A model generated the notes under the pieces. The model had not been told where the DNA came from. It saw only the letters and a program-made list of their open reading frames with translations, and ran no database searches. Shown here in pieces: positions 8,662-19,287 of a stretch of 64,000 bases of DNA. Source of the stretch: Geothrix campi (GTDB lineage Bacteria > Acidobacteriota > Holophagae > Holophagales > Holophagaceae); contig NZ_JANHMP010000001.1 of assembly GCF_024609265.1 (NCBI RefSeq), forward strand, positions 1,479,495-1,543,494, read 5' to 3'. The number at the start of each line of letters is the position of its first letter. The first letter of the stretch is position 1. A program made the translations under genes and the position numbers.

Positions 8662-10023
8662 ATGCGATTAGGGTTGTTGACCATCTTCACTCTGGGGGCT
8701 GCCTTGGTGGCTGGCCCGGCCGCACCGGCCAAGCGCCCATCCTGGCGCCTGCCCATCGAAGTGAAGACCCTGCCCAACGGCCTGACCATCGTGGTCTCTG
8801 AGGACCACTCCCTGCCGACCGTGGGGGTCAGCGTGGTCTATCGCGTGGGGATGCGGCTCGAGCCGAAGGGGCGGACCGGCTTCGCCCACCTCTTCGAGCA
8901 CATGATGTTCCAGGGAACGCCGGTCGCCCCCAAGGGTGTGTTCGATCGCGTGATCCAGGGCGGGGGCGGCCTCAACAACGGCTCCACCCGTTACGACTTC
9001 ACCAACTACATCGAATCGGCCCCCGTCTCGGCCCTGGAGCCGATCCTCTGGCTGGAGGCCGATCGCCTCAAGGCCCTGGATTTCTCCCCGCAGAACCTGA
9101 AGAACCAGCAGGAGGTGGTGAAGGAGGAGATCCGGGTCAACGTCAAGAACCAGCCCTATGGCACCTTCTGGCTGGATCTGCCCGGGGCGGCGTACTCCCG
9201 CTGGGAGAACAACCATGACGGGTATGGCTCCTTCGAGGACCTGGATCACGCGGACCTGAAGGACGTGCAGGCCTTCCACAGCACCTACTACACCCCCAGC
9301 AACGCCGTGCTGGGCATCGCCGGCGACGTCAAGCCCACAGAGGTCTTCGCCCTGGTCGAAAAATATTTCGCCAGCATTCCCGGGAAACCCAAGCCAGCCC
9401 TGCCGGACCTCAAAGAGCCGCTGAACACGACGGAGATCCGCCAGGTCAAGACGGATGCCCTGGCCCGGGTGCCGGCGGTGGCCGTGGGCTGGAAGATGCC
9501 CGCGCGGGGCAGCCGAGACCACGCTCCGGCCGCTGTCCTGGCCGAGCTGCTCATCGGCGGGGACGCCTCCCGGATCTACCTCGGCCTGGTGAAGGGCAAG
9601 GAGCTGCTGCTGAACGCGAGCGGCGGGCTCAACTTCCCCTTGGGCGGGGCCTGGGACTACGACGGCCAGACGCTGTTCAGCCTGTTCTCCCTCTACAAGC
9701 CCAATGCGGACGCCGACAAGGTGCTGGCCGCCATCGACGAGGTCATCGCCGCCATCGCGAGCCAGGGCGTCACGTCCGCGGAGCTGGAACGGACCAAGAC
9801 CAAGATGCTCGCCGATTTCTATGCGGGCCTGGAGATCCCCCTCTCCCGTGCCGACGCCCTGGCCAAGGCCCAGGCCCTCTGGGGCAGCGCCGCCCAGCTC
9901 AACGAAATCCCCGGGCTCATCGAGGGGGTGACCGCGGACGACCTCAAGCGGGTCGCCGCCACCTACCTGACCCATCCCAATCGCACCGTCATCGACTATC
10001 ACACCGCCACGGCGAAGCCCTGA
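8662..10023 (+). CDS. M16 family zinc metallopeptidase, catalytic subunit
   Basis: This 453-residue protein starts with a signal peptide (MRLGLLTIFTLGAALVAGPAAPA) and is therefore periplasmic. The inverted zinc motif H-x-x-E-H is present as HLFEHMMF (near residue 80), with the downstream third ligand in the usual EVVKEEIRVN segment. The length fits the half-size bacterial M16B peptidases. AGGAG lies seven bases before the ATG. The next gene, ten bases downstream, encodes a second M16 domain without the zinc motif, so the two most likely form a heterodimer of active and inactive subunits that degrades peptides. Confidence 0.93.
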   Translation: MRLGLLTIFTLGAALVAGPAAPAKRPSWRLPIEVKTLPNGLTIVVSEDHSLPTVGVSVVYRVGMRLEPKGRTGFAHLFEHMMFQGTPVAPKGVFDRVIQGGGGLNNGSTRYDFTNYIESAPVSALEPILWLEADRLKALDFSPQNLKNQQEVVKEEIRVNVKNQPYGTFWLDLPGAAYSRWENNHDGYGSFEDLDHADLKDVQAFHSTYYTPSNAVLGIAGDVKPTEVFALVEKYFASIPGKPKPALPDLKEPLNTTEIRQVKTDALARVPAVAVGWKMPARGSRDHAPAAVLAELLIGGDASRIYLGLVKGKELLLNASGGLNFPLGGAWDYDGQTLFSLFSLYKPNADADKVLAAIDEVIAAIASQGVTSAELERTKTKMLADFYAGLEIPLSRADALAKAQALWGSAAQLNEIPGLIEGVTADDLKRVAATYLTHPNRTVIDYHTATAKP

Positions 10024-10033
10024 GGAGCCGGAC

Positions 10034-11449
10034 ATGATCCTGACCCGCCAAGCCCTCACCCTGCTGCTGGCCACCAGCACGCTCACCCTTGCGGCCGGCA
10101 GCGAAGAGAAGCCTCTCCCCAAGGACCTGCCGCCCTACGGCGTCGACCGGCCCATTCCGCCGCTCAACATCGCCCAGCGGACCCTTCCGAATGGCCTCAC
10201 CGTCTGGATCGTCCATCGCCCGGGCTTCCCCAAGATCGCCTCCTACCTGGCGATCCGGGGCGGAAACGCCTATGACCCCGCCGATCGTCAGGGGCTCACG
10301 GGCCTCATGGCCGGCCTGCTCAACGAGGGGACCACCACCCGGACGTCCAAGCAGATCGCCGAAGAGCTCCAGGCGATCGGCGGCGAACTCAATGCGTTCG
10401 CCAGCCCTGACGCGGTGTTCATCCACGGTTCCTGTCTGAGCAACGGCCTTCCCGCCCTCGTCAACCTGCTGGCCGATGTCGCCCGGCACCCGAGTTTCCC
10501 CGACAAGGAAGTCGAGCTGGCCAAGGCCAACACCCTGCAGGGCCTGCTGGCCCAGGAGGCCCAGCCTGCCTTCAAGGCCAATCGGGCCTTCAACGCCGCC
10601 ATCTTCGGCAGCCACCCCTACCGCTTCGCCTCCCTCAGCCCTGAGGTGGTGAAGGGCGCGACGCCCGCTTCCCTCAAAGCCATCCATGCCGCGCGGTTCC
10701 AGCCGAACCAGGCAGTGCTCGTGATCAGCGGGGACCTCCAGGAGGCAGCCACCCTCAAGCTGGTCACCGCCGCCTTTGGGGACTGGAAGGCCACCGGGGA
10801 GGCCCTGCCGACGATCCGGGAAACCCCCGCCACCTCTGCCCATCAGTTCCTGCTGATCCCCCGCCCCGGCTCCGTGCAGTCCACCCTGCGAGTGGGACGT
10901 CCCGCCGTGGCGGCCACCCATCCCGACTACATCCCGATGCAATTGGCCAACGTCATCCTGGGCGGCTCCTTCGGCAGCCGGATCGTCAAGAACATCCGCG
11001 AGGACAAGGGCTATACCTATTCACCGGGAGCGCGCGCCACCGGCATGCAGGTGGGCGGGAACTACATGGTGCGGGCCGACGTCCGCACCGAGGTGACCGC
11101 GGCGAGCCTCATGGAGATCTTCTACGAGATGGATCGCATGGGGACGACGACCGTCGGCGAAGTCGAACTGCAGAGTGCCAAGCGCTACATGGGTGGCACC
11201 TACCTGTTCCAGAACCAGATGCTCGGGGCGCTGACCGGGACGCTCGCGACGTACTGGGTGAACGGCCAGAAACCCGAGGCCCTCTCCGAGTTCATCCCCA
11301 AGGTGAACGCCGTGAAGGCGGAAGAGGTCCGTCGCATCGGCCGCACCTATTTCGCCGCCAAGGATCAGACCGTCGTCGTGGTCGGGGACGAGGCCAAGGC
11401 CAAGGCCGAACTTGAACAATTCGGCCCTGTCCAGATCCTCAAGAACTGA
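10034..11449 (+). CDS. M16 family protein, non-catalytic partner
   Basis: The 471-residue protein has a signal peptide (MILTRQALTLLLATSTLTLAAG) and both M16 half-domains, but the segment where H-x-x-E-H should lie reads LTGLMAGLLNEGT. It therefore lacks the zinc ligands and should be inactive alone. The later substrate-binding region typical of M16B beta-subunits is retained (GGSFGSRIVKNIREDKGYTY). It directly follows the catalytic partner gene and ends before a strong hairpin terminator, giving a two-gene operon. Confidence 0.9.
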   Translation: MILTRQALTLLLATSTLTLAAGSEEKPLPKDLPPYGVDRPIPPLNIAQRTLPNGLTVWIVHRPGFPKIASYLAIRGGNAYDPADRQGLTGLMAGLLNEGTTTRTSKQIAEELQAIGGELNAFASPDAVFIHGSCLSNGLPALVNLLADVARHPSFPDKEVELAKANTLQGLLAQEAQPAFKANRAFNAAIFGSHPYRFASLSPEVVKGATPASLKAIHAARFQPNQAVLVISGDLQEAATLKLVTAAFGDWKATGEALPTIRETPATSAHQFLLIPRPGSVQSTLRVGRPAVAATHPDYIPMQLANVILGGSFGSRIVKNIREDKGYTYSPGARATGMQVGGNYMVRADVRTEVTAASLMEIFYEMDRMGTTTVGEVELQSAKRYMGGTYLFQNQMLGALTGTLATYWVNGQKPEALSEFIPKVNAVKAEEVRRIGRTYFAAKDQTVVVVGDEAKAKAELEQFGPVQILKN

Positions 11450-11497
11450 GGGGCAGGCCGGGGGCCGAAGACCGGTGCGGCCATCGATCCCATAAGT

Positions 11498-11523
11498 CTC
11501 GGGCCCGGGTGACCGGGCCCGAG
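11498..11523 (+). terminator. terminator of the M16 operon
   Basis: CTCGGGCCCGG and CCGGGCCCGAG form a perfect 11-bp stem with a four-base loop, 48 bases after the second M16 stop codon. No long T-run follows, as is common in GC-rich genomes. Confidence 0.7.
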
Positions 11524-11611
11524 CCATGCCAGGGCAGAGAAAGCGGCGTGGGGGCGCCATTCGACACCCTGTGTCCACCGGGAAGCCCCACGCTGTCCTT
11601 CTGGAGATTCC

Positions 11612-11842
11612 ATGAAGGTCGGCCTCCGCCTCCCCTCCCCCAAGAAGCGCCTCGCGGCCCGGACCAGCCCGGCCCGCTGGGTGCGCCAGGAACTCGGCGT
11701 CAAGGCCCCCCGGGGCTGGGGCTGGCTCACCAATCCGCACAAGGCCGCCTACAACCGCGTCTACAACCGCACCACCTTCGGCCTCAAGGGCTGTGGGTGG
11801 CTGCTGTTCCTGCCAGCGGGCCTGCTCGCCTGGTGGTTGTGA
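11612..11842 (+). CDS. small hypothetical protein with C-terminal membrane segment
   Basis: The 76-residue protein is basic at the N-terminus (KVGLRLPSPKKRLAARTSPARW). It has a middle segment GWLTNPHKAAYNRVYNRTTFG and ends in one hydrophobic stretch (CGWLLFLPAGLLAWWL). A GGAGA ribosome site lies close to the ATG and composition follows the surrounding coding DNA. The sequence looks conserved rather than random, but I do not recognise a named family and assign no function. It is isolated between the M16 terminator and the PPO-like gene. Confidence 0.65.
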   Translation: MKVGLRLPSPKKRLAARTSPARWVRQELGVKAPRGWGWLTNPHKAAYNRVYNRTTFGLKGCGWLLFLPAGLLAWWL

Positions 11843-12089
11843 TGGGCACGAACCCCCGGTCCTGACCTGCCCGGCGGCCCCGGCCCGGTCGCTGGCGCCA
11901 GTGCTGCACCCTCGCCTGCCACCCCCTTCCCACCCGCGTGGCCGACCGCGATCAAGGGAGCGGGCGGCGCAGGCCCACGGAGGCCAGACGTGGATGTGGG
12001 GGAGCGGCCTGAAGCCGGGGAAGGCCCTGGCCCGCTGTATCCTGGCGCCTGGGTTCCAACGGCGGGGCGTGGGCGGACATCGGAGCGGT

Positions 12090-13418
12090 GTGGACGGAAA
12101 TTCGGAGAGCGCGCGCGTCATCGTCCTGGGGGGCGGGCTCTCCGGCCTGCTGGCGGCGTGGCACCTGCACCGGCGCGGCTGCGCGGTCGAGGTCTGGGAG
12201 GCGTCCCCGGTCCCGGGCGGGTGGGCCCAAACGCTGCCCTGGCCGGGTCCGGAAGGCCAGCCTGGTTATCTGGAACGGGGCCCCCAGGGGCTGCTCGTGG
12301 GCCGGGACGGCGCCTTGGATCACCTGCTGCGGGACCTGGAACTGGACCTGCGCCCCACGCAGCCGAAGGGCCCCCGCTGGCTGGGCAAGGGCGGGCGACG
12401 GCAGCCCAGCCCGGCCACGCTGACGGGGTTGCTGCGTGCGCCGGGGCTCGGGTTGGCGGGGAAGGCCCGCATGCTGGCGGAACCCTTCATCCCCGCCGGG
12501 AGTGGCACGGCTGAAAACCTGCAAGATTTCTTCGCCCGGCGCCTGGGGGAAGGCTTCGCCCGGGAAGTGCTGCCGGCCCTGGTGGCGGGCGTGCTGGCGG
12601 CGCCGCCGGAGCGCGTCGGCCTGGAGGCGCTGCCGCGCCTGAAGCGCCTGGAGGCCCGCGGGGGGCTGCTCCTCGGCGGCCTGCGGGCGGGCCCGGAGCG
12701 CACCTGCTTGCCCACCGGCGGCACGGGTGCCCTGGCGCGAACCCTCGCGGAACGGCTCGGGTGCGTGATCACCAGCCAGCCCGTGCAGGCCCTGGAGCCC
12801 CTGCCGGAGGGTCGCTGGCAGGTCCATGGCGAGGGCCTTACCCGCGAGGCAGAGACCGTGGTGCTGGCCCTTCCGTCCCATGGGTCGGCGCAGTTGCTGC
12901 GGCCCCTGGCGCCCGGAGCGGCCCGGGAACTGGACGCCATCCCCCAGCTCGATCTCCGGGGGTGGCACAGCCGCCACGCGATGGTGCCTAGCTGGGAACG
13001 GGGGATCGGCCTGCTCGTCCATCCCCCGGAAGGCCGGGGTCTCCTGGGGGCCGTGTCCCTCGCGGCCGATGATCCCCGCGGGGTGCCGGGCCTGCTCCAG
13101 CTGCGCGCCTATGTGGGTGGCGCCTATCCGGTGGCTCCGGACCTGACCGCCTGGGCCGGCGTCTTCGCCGAACTGCGCCGCTGGCTGCCGGAACTGGGGG
13201 AGGCGGTGCAGGTGCGGGAGGAGGCTTGCCCGGGCGCCTTCCCGCTGCTGGAGCCGGGCCATGGCGCCCGGGTGGCGCGCTTGCAGGCGGACCTCCCGCC
13301 GGGCCTCCACTGGCTCGGCGCTGCTCGGTTCGGCCCGGGGGTCCCCGATCTGGCCGAGGGCATCGCGGCCTGGGCGGAGTCGCTGTCAGTTCCCCGCGCG
13401 GCCGGGGGCCGTTCGTGA
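12090..13418 (+). CDS. hemG: protoporphyrinogen oxidase-like FAD enzyme
   Basis: From the GTG at 12090 the protein has 442 residues. It opens with a Rossmann FAD motif (VIVLGGGLSGLLAAWHLHRRG) and the GG-doublet region SPVPGGWAQTL. The body has the layout of HemY/HemG-type protoporphyrinogen oxidases, including ERGPQGLL and the helix LQDFFARRLGEGFAREVL followed by PALVAGVLAAPPERV, which parallels the FVRRRLG...G(I/V)YAGDPE block of the family. It would convert protoporphyrinogen IX to protoporphyrin IX in haem synthesis. GGAG four bases upstream supports the GTG start. Amine-oxidase relatives such as carotenoid enzymes remain an alternative. The 3' end overlaps the convergent M50-like gene by 33 bases. 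Confidence 0.75.
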   Translation: MDGNSESARVIVLGGGLSGLLAAWHLHRRGCAVEVWEASPVPGGWAQTLPWPGPEGQPGYLERGPQGLLVGRDGALDHLLRDLELDLRPTQPKGPRWLGKGGRRQPSPATLTGLLRAPGLGLAGKARMLAEPFIPAGSGTAENLQDFFARRLGEGFAREVLPALVAGVLAAPPERVGLEALPRLKRLEARGGLLLGGLRAGPERTCLPTGGTGALARTLAERLGCVITSQPVQALEPLPEGRWQVHGEGLTREAETVVLALPSHGSAQLLRPLAPGAARELDAIPQLDLRGWHSRHAMVPSWERGIGLLVHPPEGRGLLGAVSLAADDPRGVPGLLQLRAYVGGAYPVAPDLTAWAGVFAELRRWLPELGEAVQVREEACPGAFPLLEPGHGARVARLQADLPPGLHWLGAARFGPGVPDLAEGIAAWAESLSVPRAAGGRS

Positions 13419-13964
13419 CTGGATCGTGGCGGGCAGCGCCTTCCCGATCCGCAGCCACCCCCAGGCCAGTCCGCCCGCCAGCAAGAGCCAACCGATGGGA
13501 GAGCGGGCCGCGACCCTCAGGTCCTGCCAGGAAGGCACGGAGCCGAAGACCAGGTTCGCCAGGAGGAACACCATGGCGACCTCGGGCCAACCCAGCGTGG
13601 GTTTGCCGCCAAGGCGCCACAGGAGGAGGCCGTAGGCCGCAGGCAGCAACACCAGCGGCGCGAGGCCGATGAAGAAGGCGTTGTACCAGCGCAGGTTCGA
13701 GAGGGTGACGGCTCCGAGCACCAGGCCGCGGCCCTCACGCCTCGGCAGTACCGTGAAGTGGACAGGGCGGCCATTGAGCAGATGCCCTGCCAGCCAGTGG
13801 CAGAGTTCGTGGCAGAACGTCCCGGGCAGCACCAGCAGGGAGAAGAGCCAGAAGGACCGCTTGGCCTGATTCAGCAGCCAGAGGGCCGCGGCCATGCCCG
13901 CCAGGTAGGCCAGCGCCGCGCCGTGCATCCCCGCGCCTCCTCCCCAGGCATGATCCATCGCCAT
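13386..13964 (-). CDS. M50-like integral membrane zinc protease
   Basis: The 192-residue protein consists almost entirely of hydrophobic segments. A zinc-binding H-E-x-x-H reads as CHELCHWLAG within a membrane-proximal helix after LLVLPGTF. A later helix follows NAFFIGLAPLVLLPAAYG, where the N and P may stand for the NPDG-like second motif of site-2 proteases. The ATG at 13964 is preceded by a G-rich ribosome site; a GTG at 13991 is an alternative. The catalytic type is inferred from the motif. The substrate is unknown. Confidence 0.7.
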   Translation of the reverse strand: MAMDHAWGGGAGMHGAALAYLAGMAAALWLLNQAKRSFWLFSLLVLPGTFCHELCHWLAGHLLNGRPVHFTVLPRREGRGLVLGAVTLSNLRWYNAFFIGLAPLVLLPAAYGLLLWRLGGKPTLGWPEVAMVFLLANLVFGSVPSWQDLRVAARSPIGWLLLAGGLAWGWLRIGKALPATIQSRTAPGRAGN

Positions 13965-14145
13965 CACGACCCCCGACTCCCATTGGACCACCCCTTCCAG
14001 CCCGGCCCAGCCAACCCCGCTGGAGGCCAGGGATGAGGCCGACGGCTTAGGGGATCACCGGATCGTAAAAAATCATCATTAAGCTCTCAATGCCTATCAA
14101 TGGTAAAGTTTCCGCCACCCCATGTTTTCCAACCTAGAGGCCCCC

Positions 14146-15297
14146 ATGAAGATTGCCGTTCCCAGGGAGATCAGGGCGGGCGAGACCCGCGTCGCGCTGG
14201 ACCCGGAGTCTTGCAAGAAGCTGATCGCCCTCGGCATCGAGGTGGCGGTCGAGGCCGGAGCGGGCGTCGCCGCGCATTTTCTGGATCAGGCCTATCGCGA
14301 TGCGGGCGCCACCATCGCGCCGGATGCGGCCTCAGTCCTGAGTGGGGCGGAGTTCGTGCTGAAGGTGAATGCCCCCGAGGCCCGGCCCGACGGCACCCAC
14401 GAAGTGGACCTCATCCCCTCGGGGGCGATGCTGCTGGCCTCCCTCTTCCCCACGCGGAACCTCGAGGCGGTGAAGCGGATGGCGGCCCGGAACCTCACGA
14501 CCTTCTCCACGGACTGCATCCCGCGCACCACCCGCGCCCAGACCATGGACACCCTCTCCAGCCAGGCCAACCTGGTGGGCTACAAGGGCGCGCTGCTGGG
14601 CGCCCTGGAGCTGCCGAAGTACTACCCCATGTTCATGACCGCCGCGGGGACGACGCTGCCCGCCAAGGTTTTCGTCCTCGGCGCGGGCGTGGCGGGCCTG
14701 CAGGCCATCGCCACCGCCAAGCGGCTCGGTGCCAGCGTCACGGCCACGGACGTGCGGCCCGAGGTGAAGGAGCAGATCGAATCCGTGGGCGGGAAATACA
14801 TCGGCGTGGAGCTGAAGCAGGCCGCCTCCGCCGGTGGCGGCTACGCTGCGGAGCTGTCGGCGGAGGACAAGGCCCTGCAGGCCAAGATGCTGGCGGACCA
14901 CTGCGCCCAGGTGGACGTGGTCATCACCACCGCCCTCATCGGCGGGGTCTTCGCGCCCAAGCTGCTCGACGAGGCCATCGTGAAGAGCATGAAGCCCGGT
15001 TCTGTGGTCATCGACCTCGGGGCCGACGGTGGCGGCAACTGCACGCTGTCGAAGCTGGGCGGGACGGTGGTGGTGGACGGCGTGAAGATCGTCGCCCCCC
15101 TCAACCTGCCGGCGACGGTGCCCACCCACGCCAGCATGCTCTTCTCGCGCAACCTGCTGAACTTCATGACGGCCTTCTGGGACAAGGAGGCCAAGCGCTT
15201 CAACCTCGACTGGGCCGACGACATCCTCAAGGGCTGCGCCGTGACCCACGAGGGGAAGGTGGTCCACGGGCCCACCCTGAAGGCGCTGCAGGGCTGA
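14146..15297 (+). CDS. pntAA: NAD(P) transhydrogenase subunit alpha part 1
   Basis: The 383-residue product begins MKIAVPREIRAGETRVALDPE, the usual start of PntAA and alanine dehydrogenase-like domain I proteins. It includes the NAD-binding Rossmann motif VFVLGAGVAGLQAIATAKRLGA and the ATDVRPEVKEQIES segment, with the mobile-loop region near DGVKIVAPLNLPATVPTHAS. AGAGG five bases upstream supports the ATG at 14146. It is the cytoplasmic NAD(H)-binding subunit of the proton-translocating transhydrogenase. It is followed by pntAB and pntB, the three-gene split arrangement common outside Enterobacteria. Confidence 0.96.
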   Translation: MKIAVPREIRAGETRVALDPESCKKLIALGIEVAVEAGAGVAAHFLDQAYRDAGATIAPDAASVLSGAEFVLKVNAPEARPDGTHEVDLIPSGAMLLASLFPTRNLEAVKRMAARNLTTFSTDCIPRTTRAQTMDTLSSQANLVGYKGALLGALELPKYYPMFMTAAGTTLPAKVFVLGAGVAGLQAIATAKRLGASVTATDVRPEVKEQIESVGGKYIGVELKQAASAGGGYAAELSAEDKALQAKMLADHCAQVDVVITTALIGGVFAPKLLDEAIVKSMKPGSVVIDLGADGGGNCTLSKLGGTVVVDGVKIVAPLNLPATVPTHASMLFSRNLLNFMTAFWDKEAKRFNLDWADDILKGCAVTHEGKVVHGPTLKALQG

Positions 15298-15322
15298 TCC
15301 ACGAATACGGAGGCACGGCGTG

Positions 15323-15681
15323 ATGATGCTGAGGGAACACACTGAGACACCGGGCCACCCGGCCCCGGCGGCCGGAGGGGGACACGGGCAGCTCGACTAC
15401 ATGGGCGCCCTGTTCGTCTTCATGCTGGCCACCTTCATCGGCGTGATGGTCATCCAGCGCGTGTCGCGGCTGCTGCACACGCCCCTCATGAGCCTCACCA
15501 ACGCCATCTCCGCCATCGCGGTGGTGGGCGCCCTCATCGTCTCCGCCGGGAAGGACTACCCCGGCTACATCACGGCCCTGGGCCTGGTGGCCATCTTCTG
15601 CTCCACCACGAACATCGTCAGCGGATTCCTCATCACCGACCGCATGCTGAAGATGTTCAAGAAGCGGGAAGGGGTGGCCAA

Positions 15682-15685
<4 letters not shown>
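15323..15685 (+). CDS. pntAB: NAD(P) transhydrogenase subunit alpha part 2
   Basis: The protein has 120 residues from the ATG; a GTG one codon earlier is also possible and both lie behind a GGAGG site. Three membrane segments are visible (MGALFVFMLATFIGVMVI, ISAIAVVGALIVSAG and GYITALGLVAIFCSTTN), ending with LITDRMLKMFKKRE. This is the membrane part of the alpha subunit, which helps form the proton channel. The stop codon overlaps the GTG start of pntB (GTGA), consistent with translational coupling. Confidence 0.95.
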
Positions 15686-17106
<1,421 letters not shown>

Positions 17107-17232
17107 CCTTTCCTTCAGAGGCAGCGACTCCGGAAGAGCTTCAACCCAGCGCTGCGGGCTCAGGTCGATACGGCCCCGCTGGTGGTGGGGAAAGCCCCTT
17201 CCTCCTCGCCGGTCGTCATCAGGCCTGGAGCC

Positions 17233-17874
17233 TCATTCACCGGGGTTCTTCGTGATGCAGAACCGGCAGACGCTTCCCCCCTTGGCAATACAGGATTCCA
17301 GCCGGACATCCATTCCAGACACCTTCTCGATCAGGCTCACATCGAACTGGCAGAGTTCCGGATGCACCTTGGCGACGGAGTGGTACACGCAGTTGACGGC
17401 CTCGATCACCGCTTCTCTGGGCGTGTCCCCCTGCTTCTGGACCGCCCGGTAGCCGAGGTCGTTCATCAGCGCCGTGATCCGCTTCAGGCGGAGCGTCGGT
17501 GAATCCGCAGCGCCCACCTGGCCCTCCAGGGAGTCCGCCACGACCACGGCCAGCTCCTTCATGAAAGCCTTCGACCCGCCGGGCCCCAGCTTCTGGGCGA
17601 GCTGGGCGAGGATGGCGTTCGCCAGCCAGGAGTATTTCTTGGGGAAGACGTTGATGCCCTCATCGGAAATCAGGTACCGCCGCCTTGGCCTGCCGACAGA
17701 GCCCTTCTCGTCGGAGTAGCTCAGGTAGCCCAGGTCGATGAGCTTGAGGACGTGCTGCTGGACCGTGGTCCGGGTCACGCCGAGATGGGCTGCCAGCTCG
17801 TCGAGAGAGGCTCCATCGTGGCGGCTGAGCAGGTGTTCCAGGATCTTCCGCTGATTGTCGTGCAGGTTTTTCAT
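17233..17874 (-). CDS. SufR-like winged-helix regulator with Fe-S cysteine cluster
   Basis: The 213-residue protein has an N-terminal winged HTH (LDELAAHLGVTRTTVQQHVLKL with wing GRPRRRYLIS). Its C-terminal domain has four cysteines spaced C-x12-C, then 19 residues, C-x7-C, plus a further C after two residues (CRFC). The first pair matches the C-x12-C spacing of SufR-type Fe-S regulators; the rest differs. A perfect AGGAGG five bases before the ATG at 17874 fixes the start and rejects an upstream GTG/ATG. It is divergent from a di-haem cytochrome c gene across a 125-base AT-rich region, so it likely senses redox or iron-sulfur status and controls that unit. The sensing role is inference. Confidence 0.8.
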   Translation of the reverse strand: MKNLHDNQRKILEHLLSRHDGASLDELAAHLGVTRTTVQQHVLKLIDLGYLSYSDEKGSVGRPRRRYLISDEGINVFPKKYSWLANAILAQLAQKLGPGGSKAFMKELAVVVADSLEGQVGAADSPTLRLKRITALMNDLGYRAVQKQGDTPREAVIEAVNCVYHSVAKVHPELCQFDVSLIEKVSGMDVRLESCIAKGGSVCRFCITKNPGE

Positions 17875-17999
17875 GGCCACCTCCTGAGAGGAATCCGTCA
17901 AACCAATTTAAACATTTTAATCAGTCTTGTATGTTTTTATTCGACTCCTAGATTCAGGTATGGGGCAACGGAAGCGCCCACCCAGCCAAGGAGTCCAGC
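17875..17999. promoter_or_regulatory. divergent AT-rich promoter region between Fe-S regulator and cytochrome c
   Basis: The stretch around 17900-17940 is markedly AT-rich in a GC-rich setting and contains a TTTAAACATTTTAA partial palindrome plus repeats of the type TTGTATGTTTTTA. It must hold promoters for both divergent genes and is the natural operator location for the HTH regulator. No single consensus site can be claimed from sequence alone. Confidence 0.45.
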
Positions 18000-19226
18000 A
18001 TGCAACGGTTCTCGAATCCATCCATGGTCATCCCGATCCTGGCCGTCCTGGTCGTCGCGGGTTGCACAACCAGCCACCAGGCAACGGCCCGCAACACCCC
18101 ACCCCTACTGGATCCCGCGCTGGTCGCCCAGGGCAAGGACATCTTCCGCGGGGACACCTTCGGGGACGAGGCCTTCTGGACGGATGTCCTGGGCATGCAC
18201 CAGGTGATCGCAGCGGCGGTGGACCCAACCACGGCCCTCTCCGTCGGCTTGAAGGTGGATGCCGAAGCCCTGCCCGCCGCCGTGGTGCAGGGGATCCAGA
18301 ACGGCTCGATCAGCCTGACAGACCCCGCCACGACCGTGGCCCTGCTGAAGCTCAACGCGGTGGTCGGCGTGAAGGGCACCGTTGAGACGATCAACGGGAA
18401 GGACACGTTGACCCGGGTCGGCACCACCTGCGCCCTGTGCCATTCCACCGTCGATGATTCCTTCGCGCCCGGCATCGGCAAGCGCCTGGATGGCTGGGCC
18501 AACCGCGATCTCAACCCCGGCGCGATCATCGCGCTGTCACCGGCGGTTCCGACCGCCGCCAAGGCGGTCTACACCTCCTGGGGCAAGGGGAAGTACGATC
18601 CGCGGTTCAACCAGGACGGCCTGAACGGGCCGCAGGTCATCCCTCCCGCCTATGGGCTGATGGGGGTGCATAGCATCACCGCCACCGGGGACGGCACCGA
18701 CCTCGCCTACTGGAACCGGTACGTGGCGGTCACGCAGATGGGTGGGCAGGGTTCGTTTTCCGACAGCCGGACCGGCGTGAACGTGACGAACGGAACCACC
18801 GACCTCGTGTCCTCCAAGCTCCCGGCGCTGCAGGCCTACCAGCTGAGCCTCGCCGCCCCGCCGGCGCCTGCCGGCAGCTATGACATCCCGGCGGCGGCCC
18901 GCGGAAAGGCCGTTTTCGAGGGTGCGGGGAAGTGCGCGTCCTGCCATGCGGGACCGCTGTACACCGATGCCAACCTGACCCTGCACGCCCCCAGCGAGGT
19001 GGTCAGCGAGCCGGAGCCCAATGGCGCCCCCAGCTACGCCTCCAGGAGCGCGACCAAGAAATACCGGACCGCGCCTCTGGCCGGGCTCTGGCAGCACGCC
19101 CCCTACTTCCACAACGGCAGCGCCGCGACCCTCGACGCCGTCGTCGAGACCTACGACACCCGGAAGAGCCTCGGCCTGACCGCCGCGCAGAAAGCTGACC
19201 TCGTCCAGTACCTGAAGAGCCTGTGA
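18000..19226 (+). CDS. di-haem cytochrome c lipoprotein, peroxidase-like
   Basis: The 408-residue protein has a signal peptide ending in the lipobox VVAG-C (about residue 22) and two c-type haem motifs, CALCH (near residue 143) and CASCH (near residue 315). The C-terminal part (YRTAPLAGLWQHAPYFHNGSA, then VVETYDTRK and LVQYLKSL) is typical of the MauG/cytochrome c peroxidase-like C-terminal domain, where the downstream Met or His ligand lies. It would be a periplasmic, lipid-anchored electron carrier or peroxidase. A GGAG site precedes the ATG. It is followed 61 bases later by a DoxX-like gene and then ribA, and is probably controlled by the divergent Fe-S regulator. Confidence 0.8.
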   Translation: MQRFSNPSMVIPILAVLVVAGCTTSHQATARNTPPLLDPALVAQGKDIFRGDTFGDEAFWTDVLGMHQVIAAAVDPTTALSVGLKVDAEALPAAVVQGIQNGSISLTDPATTVALLKLNAVVGVKGTVETINGKDTLTRVGTTCALCHSTVDDSFAPGIGKRLDGWANRDLNPGAIIALSPAVPTAAKAVYTSWGKGKYDPRFNQDGLNGPQVIPPAYGLMGVHSITATGDGTDLAYWNRYVAVTQMGGQGSFSDSRTGVNVTNGTTDLVSSKLPALQAYQLSLAAPPAPAGSYDIPAAARGKAVFEGAGKCASCHAGPLYTDANLTLHAPSEVVSEPEPNGAPSYASRSATKKYRTAPLAGLWQHAPYFHNGSAATLDAVVETYDTRKSLGLTAAQKADLVQYLKSL

Positions 19227-19287
19227 GACCGCTCCGCGAACAGGCGGACGGCTCGGCTTCCATCCACAACCCAAGGAGAACGGAATC

